Of a stretch of DNA of 18,908 nt, positions 8,196 through 15,112 are shown one piece after another (within the stretch, counting starts at the first letter, position 1; every line of letters starts with the position of its first letter). A program made the translations under genes and the position numbers. Origin of the DNA: UBA11386 sp035286785 (GTDB lineage Bacteria; Planctomycetota; Planctomycetia; Pirellulales; Thermoguttaceae); NCBI GenBank assembly GCA_035286785.1, contig DATECS010000238.1, positions 1-18,908 on the forward strand, read 5' to 3'. The notes below the pieces were generated by a model. It had not been told where the DNA came from. It did not search any database and saw nothing but the letters and a program-made list of their open reading frames with translations.

Positions 8196-11100
8196 ATGCG
8201 TGCTCGTCGAGCGATCGGACGGCCGGGTTCTTTGTCGTTGCGGGCGGCTTCCGGGGTGTTTCATCAGACTTCCCGGCGATCCGGCCGCGGGCCGCGGCGT
8301 GATCCGTATCTGGCCCGGCTGCGGGTCGAGCCGTTGGAAGATCGGCGGATGCTGTCGGTGTTGATGGTCGACACGGACGCCGCGCCGGGCGGCGACGGCC
8401 TGGCTTGGGGCACGGCCTATAACGACCTGCAAGCGGCCCTGGCCCAGTCGGCCGTGCTCAACACGGACGGCGACACCGAGAACGACGTCGATCAGATCTG
8501 GATCGCCGAGGGCGTCTATAAACCGTCGGCCCTGCTCGAATCGGGTGACGCCCGATCGGCTTCGTTTTCGCTGGTGGACGGGGTGACCCTCTACGGCGGC
8601 TTCGCGGGCACGGAGACGACGCTCGAGGAGCGCGATGTGGAGGCCCACGAGACGACGCTCTCCGGCGACCTTGGCACGGCGGGCGACACGTCGGATAACG
8701 CCTACACGGTGGTCTACTGCGGCACGGGCATCGAAGCGGGAGTGGACGGCGTTTCGATCAGCGGGGGGAATGCCAATGGGTCAAAGGTCTCCGGTCATTC
8801 CGAAAGAAGCTATGGTGGCGGCATTTACAATTCCGGCGTGCTAATTGTTGCTCTTTCCACCTTCTCGAATAATATAGCCGCTGTCGGTGGCGGGATCTGC
8901 AACTACTCCGGGACACTGATCGTCATCGGCTCCACGTTCTTGAATAACTCGGCTATCGGGAACGCTAGCACTAACTACAGTGGCGCAGGCGGCGGGATCG
9001 CCAATGGCTCCGGTACGCTAACCGTCATCAACTCCACCCTCGCGGGCAACTCGGCCACGGGCAGCACCAACGTCTACGGTGGTGGAATTTTTAGTAATTC
9101 CGGTACGCTGACGGTAACAAATTCCACGATCGCATGCAATTCGGTCGTGGGCTACGGCGGAGGGATTTACTGTGCTTCCAGCACGCTGACGGTCACAAAT
9201 TCCACGATTTCAGGCAACTCGGCGGCGATTCCCGTCCTGGGCACCGGGAACGGCGGTGGAATTTACGCAGCAGGAACCTCGACGAAGACGCTGAACAACA
9301 CGATTGTGGCCGGAAACAGGGCCATGGACTCCATCGGAGAGGACATTGCCGGCGCGTTGTCGGGTTCCTACAATCTGATTGGCAACGGTTCGGGCCAGTC
9401 GTCGTTGGTCAACGGAGTGAACGGCAACCAAGTTGGAACGACCTCTTCGCCGATCGATCCGATGCTGAGCGACTTGTCCCAGTTTGACAATGGCCAGTGG
9501 GGCTATTACCTCCTGCCCGGCAGCCCGGCCTTGGACGCGGGCGGCAACGACTTGGCACTGGACCCGGCGGGATTGCCTCTGGTCGAAGATCTACGGGGCG
9601 GCGACCGCGTTCAAAATGGAACGGTCGACATCGGGGCGGTGGAAGGCGCGATGGAGGGCGGTCCGGCGCGGACCTATACGGTGACGAGCCTGGATGAAAC
9701 GATCGCCGACGACGGGGTTTTGACCTTTGTCGAGGCGTTCGGGGCGGCCAACGGCAACCGGCCGGTGGGCGACGCGGCGGCCGGATCGTTTAGTCAACAG
9801 GACATCATCCAATTTGCCGAGGGATTGAGCGGAACCATTTGGGTTGATGACGGCCAATTGATGATCTTCGGCGACTTGAGCATCGAAGGTTCCGGCGCGG
9901 AGTTCTTGATCTTGCAGGCCGGCGGACGGAACCGCGCGTTGATGATCGGACCCACCGCCGCGGTGAATCTCAGCGGAATAACCATCACCGGTGGGTGGGC
10001 CGAGATGGGCGGCGGGGTTTACAACTCCTTCGGCACGTTGACGATCCACGACGCCACGGTCTCGGGCAACTCGGCCTATGCGTACGGTCTTGGCGGCGGA
10101 GGGATTTATAACCTCTCGGGAGCGATGACGATAACCCATTCCGTGGTCTCGGACAACTCGACCACCAGCTATGGCGGCGGTGGGATTTTCAATGCCTTCG
10201 GCGCCTTGACCGTTGACGGGACCACGATTTCCGGTAACTCGGCGCGTGATGGTGGCGGCATTTACAACATGGGCAACCTAACGATGTGCAATTCCACGTT
10301 CTTGGACAACGTGGCCTATGGCATGGAATCCAATAACGGCGGCGGTGGAATCTATAACTCCGGTACGTTGACTATGACTGACTGTGCATTTGTTGGCAAT
10401 TCCGCCCTTTCCGGCGGCGGAATCTACAACTCTGGTACAACGTTTGTCAACGGATCAACATTCTCAAGCAATGTAGTCAGTGGTCCGGGATCCAACAATT
10501 ACGGCGGCGGTGGCATATGCAGCTCTGGCACGTTGACCATGACTGACTGTGCATTTGTAGGCAACACCGCTTCTCATTCGGGCGGTGGAGTCTTCATAAA
10601 ACCTTCTGGTGTGCTGGCGATCACATGCTGCACATTTCAAGGTAACTCCGCCACTTCCGGCGGCGGAATCTACAACTCCGGTACAACGCAAGTCAGCGCA
10701 TCGACGTTCTCAAGTAACGTAGCCAATGATACGACATTCGGTGGCGGTGGAATCTTCAACTCCGGCACGCTGACCATGGCCGATTGTGAATTCGGTGGCA
10801 ACTCCGCTTCTGGCATGGGCGGTGGAATATGCAGTTTTTCCGGCACAGCCACAATAACAAACACCACATTCTCGGAGAACTCGGCTCACACCTTCGGCGG
10901 CGGCATTTACAACATGAGGGGTACGCTAACGCTCACGGACTCTATCCTCTCAGGGAATAGTGGTGGAGGAATATACAACGGTTGGATACTGATTCTCGTG
11001 AATTCCACGCTATCGGGTAACGAGGGATGCGGGATCGCCAATTACTATCAATTGACGGTCACGCAATGCACACTATTGGACAATATTGGTAGTGGGATTT

Positions 11101-12242
11101 TCATTTCCAATAATATTTCAATTACAACGCTGAGCAACACGATCGTGGCTCGAAACACTGGTGCGCCGTCTGGGCCGGATATTTATTGCTCATCAGGCAC
11201 ACTCTCTGGTTCATATAACTTGATCGGCAACGGGGTAGGACAGACTTCTTTGGTCAACGGGGAGAATGGCAATTTGGTGGGAACCTCTTCTGCGCCGATT
11301 GATGCGCGGTTGAGCGCGGCGGGGCGGTTGTTGGCGGGGTCTCCGGCGATTAACGCGGGGAGCAATGCGCTGGCGGTGGATGGCGAGGGGAATCCATTGG
11401 CGGTGGATTTGGACGGACGGCCGCGGATTCTTTATGGTCGGGTGGATATGGGGGCTTGTGAGTACCGCGTGGTGGCCGACGCGGATTTGAGCGGCACGGT
11501 TGACGCGGACGACGCCGCTGTTCTTGCGAGCCATTGGGGAATGCGATTCCAGTCGCTGCCGGGCGACGCGAATGGCGACGGGATCGTTGACGGAGATGAC
11601 GCGGCGATCGTGGCAAGCCTGTGGGGGACGACGGGAGCGGCCCGATCGATGGGCGATTTCAACGGAGACGGCAGCGTGGATGCACGTGACGCCTCGATCC
11701 TGGCCGCGAATTGGGGAGCGACGTCCAGTCGAGTCGGCTGGGGCGACGGGGATTTTAATGACGACCACGTGGTCGATGCGCGGGACGCTTCGATCCTGGC
11801 GGCGAATTGGGGGGCGACGGTTTTTCCAGCCGAGGAAGAGGCGGCGGTTGAGGTTTTAACGCCCGAAGAAATAGTGGGGGCCGGATTTGTGGGGCCGGTG
11901 TGGGTGGATCGGAGCAAAACGCAGCGGCAGGTGTTGGAGCCGGTTGGTAGAAGTGTGAAGTGGGAAGTGGGAAGTGTGAAAGAGACGCTCAACGCAAAGA
12001 CGCTAGGACGCGAAGACGCAGGGGAAAGTGTGAAGGAGGAAGTTGGAAGTGTGAAGGACGTGACGGGGGAGGCGCATGATGCGGCGCTGGTCGAGGCGTT
12101 TGGGACGCAGATTGAACGGCCCGTTCTTGATGGCCAACGGTTCGCTTTGTTCGACGCTTTGGGGCGGCGATCTTCCAAGGGGCAATCGGCATGGATCCTT
12201 GACAAGGTGACTCTGGCCGTTGATTTGTTGCTGGCGGAGTAG
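8196..12242 (+). CDS. Large secreted right-handed beta-helix protein with tandem dockerin repeats
   Basis: The 1348-residue product has a basic N-terminus and the LEPR-XLL variant LEDRRMLS (~47-54). Two right-handed beta-helix modules follow, built from about twenty rungs of the GGGIYNSGTLTVTNSTISGNSA type. Each module ends in a choice-of-anchor-Q style segment (SGSYNLIGNG, then AGSPAINAG or PGSPALDAG, then VDIGAVEG or VDMGACEY). Residues ~1091-1208 hold four Ca-binding dockerin/EF-hand loops (DADLSGTVDADD, DANGDGIVDGDD, DFNGDGSVDARD, DFNDDHVVDARD), double the usual two. The tail after them contains simple-sequence repeats read in frame. The inferred role is a cell-surface adhesin-like or scaffold protein. 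The ATG follows a strong ribosome site by 7 nt. No cohesin gene is present here, so the dockerin partner is unknown. Confidence 0.88.
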   Translation: MRARRAIGRPGSLSLRAASGVFHQTSRRSGRGPRRDPYLARLRVEPLEDRRMLSVLMVDTDAAPGGDGLAWGTAYNDLQAALAQSAVLNTDGDTENDVDQIWIAEGVYKPSALLESGDARSASFSLVDGVTLYGGFAGTETTLEERDVEAHETTLSGDLGTAGDTSDNAYTVVYCGTGIEAGVDGVSISGGNANGSKVSGHSERSYGGGIYNSGVLIVALSTFSNNIAAVGGGICNYSGTLIVIGSTFLNNSAIGNASTNYSGAGGGIANGSGTLTVINSTLAGNSATGSTNVYGGGIFSNSGTLTVTNSTIACNSVVGYGGGIYCASSTLTVTNSTISGNSAAIPVLGTGNGGGIYAAGTSTKTLNNTIVAGNRAMDSIGEDIAGALSGSYNLIGNGSGQSSLVNGVNGNQVGTTSSPIDPMLSDLSQFDNGQWGYYLLPGSPALDAGGNDLALDPAGLPLVEDLRGGDRVQNGTVDIGAVEGAMEGGPARTYTVTSLDETIADDGVLTFVEAFGAANGNRPVGDAAAGSFSQQDIIQFAEGLSGTIWVDDGQLMIFGDLSIEGSGAEFLILQAGGRNRALMIGPTAAVNLSGITITGGWAEMGGGVYNSFGTLTIHDATVSGNSAYAYGLGGGGIYNLSGAMTITHSVVSDNSTTSYGGGGIFNAFGALTVDGTTISGNSARDGGGIYNMGNLTMCNSTFLDNVAYGMESNNGGGGIYNSGTLTMTDCAFVGNSALSGGGIYNSGTTFVNGSTFSSNVVSGPGSNNYGGGGICSSGTLTMTDCAFVGNTASHSGGGVFIKPSGVLAITCCTFQGNSATSGGGIYNSGTTQVSASTFSSNVANDTTFGGGGIFNSGTLTMADCEFGGNSASGMGGGICSFSGTATITNTTFSENSAHTFGGGIYNMRGTLTLTDSILSGNSGGGIYNGWILILVNSTLSGNEGCGIANYYQLTVTQCTLLDNIGSGIFISNNISITTLSNTIVARNTGAPSGPDIYCSSGTLSGSYNLIGNGVGQTSLVNGENGNLVGTSSAPIDARLSAAGRLLAGSPAINAGSNALAVDGEGNPLAVDLDGRPRILYGRVDMGACEYRVVADADLSGTVDADDAAVLASHWGMRFQSLPGDANGDGIVDGDDAAIVASLWGTTGAARSMGDFNGDGSVDARDASILAANWGATSSRVGWGDGDFNDDHVVDARDASILAANWGATVFPAEEEAAVEVLTPEEIVGAGFVGPVWVDRSKTQRQVLEPVGRSVKWEVGSVKETLNAKTLGREDAGESVKEEVGSVKDVTGEAHDAALVEAFGTQIERPVLDGQRFALFDALGRRSSKGQSAWILDKVTLAVDLLLAE
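10362..10801 (+). repeat. DNA-level rung duplications inside the beta-helix gene
   Basis: Near-identical stretches start at 10362, 10527 and 10764, coding TLTMTDCAFVGN twice and then TLTMADCEFGGN. Between them the GGGIYNSGTT rung and its STFSSNV follow-up are also doubled (about 10415 and 10661). The period of 165 then 237 bp corresponds to whole rungs, as expected for growth of the helix by in-frame duplication. Confidence 0.75.
11950..12055 (+). repeat. Simple-sequence repeats translated in the beta-helix protein tail
   Basis: GAAGTGTGAA or a one-base variant occurs four times (about 11950, 11971, 12024, 12046), around a middle block of GACGC-rich units (about 11984-12021). The frame reads through as SVKWEVGSVKETLNAK and similar, twice giving EVGSVK. 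This looks like an intergenic-type repeat absorbed into the reading frame after the dockerin loops. Confidence 0.7.
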
Positions 12243-12284
12243 GCAGTAGGCAGAGGGCAGTAGACAGAGAGGGCAGCGGGCAGC
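12242..12284. repeat. Heptamer tandem array at the stop of the beta-helix gene
   Basis: Units GGCAGTA, GGCAGAG, GGCAGTA, GACAGAG, then after two extra bases GGCAGCG and GGCAGC, start on the last base of the TAG stop codon. It matches the array at 7843-7898 in unit, orientation and the GGCAGTA-GACAGAG junction, so the giant gene is bracketed by direct copies. Confidence 0.8.
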
Positions 12285-12354
12285 TTGGTGGGGCGAGAGC
12301 CGCGAGGTAGCGTCCTGGCGTTGAACGCGATGAGTGGGTTACGGCGAGATTTTC

Positions 12355-13362
12355 ATGTCGCGCTATGAACGATTCGACCGGACTCGGATTGAACTGGGCG
12401 ATCTGGCCGCGCGGGGGAATGATCTTCGGGCGGAGGACTGTCTTCCCCTCGCGCCGCCGGAGCAGCCCTACGTTCATCCGGAGTTCGATTCGCTGGTCGC
12501 TCGCATTCGGGAGGCTCGCGCGGCGGGGCGGCCGGTGATCGTGATGACCGGGGCGCATCCGATCAAGCTGGGACTGTCGCGGTTTCTGGTCGATCTCGTC
12601 GAACGGCGCATCATCACCCATCTGGGCACGAACGGGGCGGGGCTCGTTCATGATTTCGAGCTGGCCTCGTTCGGCGGGACGAGCGAGAACGTCGCGCGGT
12701 GGATTCGCGAGGGCCGGTTCGGGTTGTGGCGCGAGACGGGCCGGCTGAACGACCTGATCGTCGAGGCGGCGGCCCGGGATGAAGGGCTCGGCGAGGGCGT
12801 CGGCCGGGCGATCGTCGAGACGCGCGCCGCCCACGCCGAGTTGAGTCTGGCGGCGGCCGGGTGGCGAGCGGGCGTGCCGGTCACGGCGCACGTGGCGATC
12901 GGCTGCGACATCATTCACTCGCACGCCAACTGCAACGCCGAAGCCCTGGGCCGGACGACGTACAACGACTTCTTGATTTTCGTGCAGAGTGTTTTGAACC
13001 TCGAAGGGGGCGTATTTTTGAACATAGGCACGTCCACGATCGGGCCGGAGGTTTATCTCAAGGCGCTGTCGATGGCCCGCAACGTGGCCCGACAGCGAGG
13101 CGAGTCGATCACGCGATTCACGACGGCCGTGTTCGACCTGGCCGCGTTGCCCGACGACTGGCGCGAGGGCCCGCCGAGCAAGTCCCACCCCCAGTATTAC
13201 TACCGCCCGTGGAAAACGATTCTTCATCGGACGGTGGCCGACGGGGGCGAGAGTTTTTATTTTTCGGGCGATCACGCGCGGACGATTCCGACACTTTGGC
13301 GGGCGCTGGTGGGCGATTCAATCCGAACCGGGGACGCCGCACCGGACGCTCATTGCGGATAG
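12355..13362 (+). CDS. Conserved protein of unknown function, tentatively deoxyhypusine-synthase-like
   Basis: The 335-residue protein begins MSRYERFDRTRIELGDLAAR. A core segment reads VIVMTGAHPIKLGLSRFLVDL, then ITHLGTNGAGLVHDFE (GTNGAG at 91-96, HDFE at 99-102) and FGGTSENV. A second conserved-looking stretch is VTAHVAIGCDIIHSHANC (His188, His190, Cys193). The GxNGAG followed by an acidic region after an IxHL strand resembles the NAD-binding part of deoxyhypusine synthases, and bacterial relatives of that family exist without the eIF5A substrate. This assignment is weak and no reaction is claimed. The ATG at 12355 fits better than the in-frame GTG at 12334, which lacks a ribosome site. There are no signal peptide or membrane segments. 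Confidence 0.75.
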   Translation: MSRYERFDRTRIELGDLAARGNDLRAEDCLPLAPPEQPYVHPEFDSLVARIREARAAGRPVIVMTGAHPIKLGLSRFLVDLVERRIITHLGTNGAGLVHDFELASFGGTSENVARWIREGRFGLWRETGRLNDLIVEAAARDEGLGEGVGRAIVETRAAHAELSLAAAGWRAGVPVTAHVAIGCDIIHSHANCNAEALGRTTYNDFLIFVQSVLNLEGGVFLNIGTSTIGPEVYLKALSMARNVARQRGESITRFTTAVFDLAALPDDWREGPPSKSHPQYYYRPWKTILHRTVADGGESFYFSGDHARTIPTLWRALVGDSIRTGDAAPDAHCG

Positions 13363-13381
13363 TTGCCGACGCGGCTACAAT
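13353..13381 (+). promoter_or_regulatory. Candidate promoter for the small membrane protein gene
   Basis: TTGCGG, a 17-nt spacer and TACAAT (five of six -10 bases), followed by GGCGGC. It overlaps the end of the preceding gene and puts the start of transcription about 40 nt before the ATG at 13427. The TAnAATGrCGGC shape recurs before the gene at 17332. Confidence 0.4.
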
Positions 13382-13426
13382 GGCGGCTTGACGTGACGAT
13401 GATTGCCCATCTTCCCCGGGGTTGCC

Positions 13427-14101
13427 ATGACTCGACAATCGCTACTTAGCGTAGCTCTCCGATTGCTCGGTTTCTGGGTCGTGCTCTCCCATTCGCATAG
13501 GCTTATTGAGTTTGCCCTGCTAGCGATCCTTCCCGCGGCCTCTATGGCGACGGTGGGCCGGAGCGGGCTTTTCCACGAGGTGATTTCTTCTTGCGTCGCA
13601 TCTCTCGTTCTCGTCGGGATCGGTGTTGTTCTGATATGGCTTGCTCCGCGCATTGCACGGCGATTCTACCCCATTCAGGAGGAAACCATTGAATCGATCT
13701 CGTGTAGTCAAATCGGCTTGGGAGGCATCTATCGCATTGCCGCCTTTCTGATGGGGATCTACATTGCAACCCTGGCCGTGGCTCCTCTGCTCCATGCATT
13801 TCAAATGACGGTGCTTGATGATAAATTTATTCCACTTGGCATGAAGTCCGGATTCGTGGTCATCTTCGTTGTTCAAGGAGGCTTATACTTGCTCTGTGGA
13901 AGCCTCTTGGTCTTTGGATCGCCGGCTATTGGACGGATAATGGGTCGTATTGCCTCGCGCGATTTGCGAGCCAAACTTTCCTATGACGAAAATGCACTGC
14001 CCAATCCCCAATTCACGCTGAAAGTCATTCTTATTGTCATTACGTTGGCTGCAATCCTATTCGGTCTTCTTACATGGTTGGCCCGATCAATTGGCTCGTA
14101 A
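13427..14101 (+). CDS. Small multi-pass membrane protein of unknown function
   Basis: I do not recognise this 224-residue protein. It has four or five hydrophobic segments: ~10-40, ~55-75 (VISSCVASLVLVGIGVVLIW), ~100-120 (IAAFLMGIYIATLAVAPLL), ~142-165 (GFVVIFVVQGGLYLLCGSLL) and ~197-217 (LKVILIVITLAAILFGLL). Charged residues lie in the loops, for example RIARRFYPIQEE. The ATG at 13427 is preferred to the upstream TTG at 13403, which would add only eight residues before a natural start. GC content and codon use look less GC-rich than in neighbouring genes. It lies 37 nt before the broken TIGR03790 copy and could have shared its transcript. Confidence 0.7.
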   Translation: MTRQSLLSVALRLLGFWVVLSHSHRLIEFALLAILPAASMATVGRSGLFHEVISSCVASLVLVGIGVVLIWLAPRIARRFYPIQEETIESISCSQIGLGGIYRIAAFLMGIYIATLAVAPLLHAFQMTVLDDKFIPLGMKSGFVVIFVVQGGLYLLCGSLLVFGSPAIGRIMGRIASRDLRAKLSYDENALPNPQFTLKVILIVITLAAILFGLLTWLARSIGS

Positions 14102-14138
14102 AAATGAAACCCTTTGCCCCGAAGGTAGAGAAAAAGTC

Positions 14139-14339
14139 ATGAAACGTTATTTATTGGTGTTCGCATTGTTTTTCTTTGTCGCCGTTCCGGCCCGTGCCGA
14201 ATTGACGGCGGACCAGGTGGCCATTATCGCGATGAAGGAAAGCCCCGAGTCGCAAGAGTTGGCCAAGCACTACGCAAAGGCCCGGGGGATTAGCGAGTCG
14301 CGGATTCTCCTGCTCGAAGGCAAACCGGATAATGAATAA
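14139..14339 (+). pseudogene. Truncated 5' fragment of a TIGR03790-family gene
   Basis: Only 66 codons remain: a signal peptide (MKRYLLVFALFFFVAVPARA, cleavage before ELTADQ) and the first conserved block (IIAMKESPESQELAKHYAKA, then SRILLLEGKP). It is clearly paralogous to the start of the gene at 17332, with roughly 85% DNA identity by eye over the first ~190 bp. Likeness stops after Lys-Pro, 6 bp before a RAYT element whose left inverted repeat supplies the last codon and the TAA stop. The rest of the gene is not found on the far side of the element. The product, if made, would be a short exported peptide. Its ribosome site (GAAGGTAGAG) is intact. Confidence 0.85.
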
Positions 14340-14363
14340 AGGGGTCGGGAGTCTTTATCTTGA
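14334..14363 (+). repeat. Left inverted repeat of the RAYT element (REP-like)
   Basis: Starts GAATAAAGGGGTCGGGAGTC and continues CTTTAT plus CTTGA. Inside it ATAAAG (14336-14341) and CTTTAT (14353-14358) can pair as a small hairpin around a G-rich loop. The TAA at 14337-14339 ends the upstream gene fragment. Confidence 0.85.
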
Positions 14364-14394
14364 CAGAACGGGAGGGGAATGGTAATTTCTGGTC

Positions 14395-15075
14395 ATGCCG
14401 CGACGATTGCGAGTGTCGATGAGAGGTTATGCCTACCATGTGCTCAATCGAGCCGTGGGGCTGATGCGGATTTTCGGCAAGCCGCGGGATTTCGAGGCGT
14501 TCGAGGAAGTGATCGAGCAGGCGAAGGCCCGTTTGCCGATGCGGGTTTTGGCGTGGTGCGTGATGCCCAATCACTGGCATTTCGTGCTTTGGCCGCGCGG
14601 CGACGGCGACTTGTCGGAGTTCATGCGTTGGTTGTCGGTGACGCATACGCAACGTTGGCACGCGGCGCGCCGCACGGCAGGCACGGGCCCGCTGTACCAG
14701 GGGCGTTTCAAGTCGTTTCCGATCCAAGAAGACAACCATTTGTGGGCCGTGCTTCGTTATGTGGAGCGAAATCCGCTACGGGCCAATCTGGTCCAAGAGG
14801 CGGACGCTTGGCGATGGTCGAGCCTTTGGCATCGCGCGCAAGGCAACAAGGCTGGGCTCTTGGACGACGGCCCGTTGGCGTTGCCGCGTCGTTGGCTTCA
14901 ACACATCGAGACGCCGCAAACCGAAGCGGAATTGGAGGCGTTGCGTCGTTCGGTGGTGCGCGGCGCGCCCTTCGGCGAAGCGTCGTGGCAGACACGAACG
15001 GCGAAGCGACTGGGCCTGCAATCCACGTTGCGTCCGCGAGGTCGCCCGTGGCCGAAACCACCAGAATCAAAATAA
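14395..15075 (+). CDS. REP-associated tyrosine transposase (RAYT, Y1 HUH family)
   Basis: RAYT proteins are single-strand DNA nucleases related to IS200/IS605 TnpA that cut at REP hairpins; they are usually domesticated, single-copy genes. The 226-residue product shows the family order: MPRRLRVSMRGYAYHVLNR start, HUH motif in VMPNHWHFVLWP (His60-Trp-His62), GPLYQGRFKS (98-107), and RYVERNPLRANLV with Tyr122 as the likely nucleophile, then WRWSS. All catalytic residues appear present, so it may be active. The ATG at 14395 matches the usual N-terminus; a GGAGGGG lies rather far upstream (14371-14377). The TAA stop (15073-15075) falls inside the right inverted repeat, so the gene and element end together. 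Confidence 0.92.
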   Translation: MPRRLRVSMRGYAYHVLNRAVGLMRIFGKPRDFEAFEEVIEQAKARLPMRVLAWCVMPNHWHFVLWPRGDGDLSEFMRWLSVTHTQRWHAARRTAGTGPLYQGRFKSFPIQEDNHLWAVLRYVERNPLRANLVQEADAWRWSSLWHRAQGNKAGLLDDGPLALPRRWLQHIETPQTEAELEALRRSVVRGAPFGEASWQTRTAKRLGLQSTLRPRGRPWPKPPESK

Positions 15076-15096
15076 AGACTCCCGACCCCTTTATTC
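15067..15096 (-). repeat. Right inverted repeat of the RAYT element (REP-like)
   Basis: On the minus strand it reads GAATAAAGGGGTCGGGAGTC and onward, identical to the left end for 25 bp and differing at one of the next five. It contains the stop codon of the transposase and ends 16 bp before the stop of the convergent gene. Confidence 0.85.
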
Positions 15097-15112
15097 TTCT
15101 CTTCGCGTTCCT

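Larger units (their letters stand above)
14334..15096 (+). mobile_element. RAYT element with near-perfect terminal inverted repeats
   Basis: A 763-bp unit carries a single Y1 HUH transposase gene between inverted ends of 30 bp (25 perfect, then one mismatch, then four matching). Both ends include GGGGTCGGGAGTC on opposite strands. It sits at the break point of the TIGR03790 fragment. No obvious target-site duplication is seen, as expected for HUH enzymes. Whether it is a one-off insertion or a REP-producing resident needs copies elsewhere in the genome. Confidence 0.8.

Noticed and set aside
11989..13275. 428-codon minus-strand ORF
   Set aside because: Runs across the end of one real gene, a repeat array and most of the next gene, which have good ribosome sites and conserved motifs on the plus strand.
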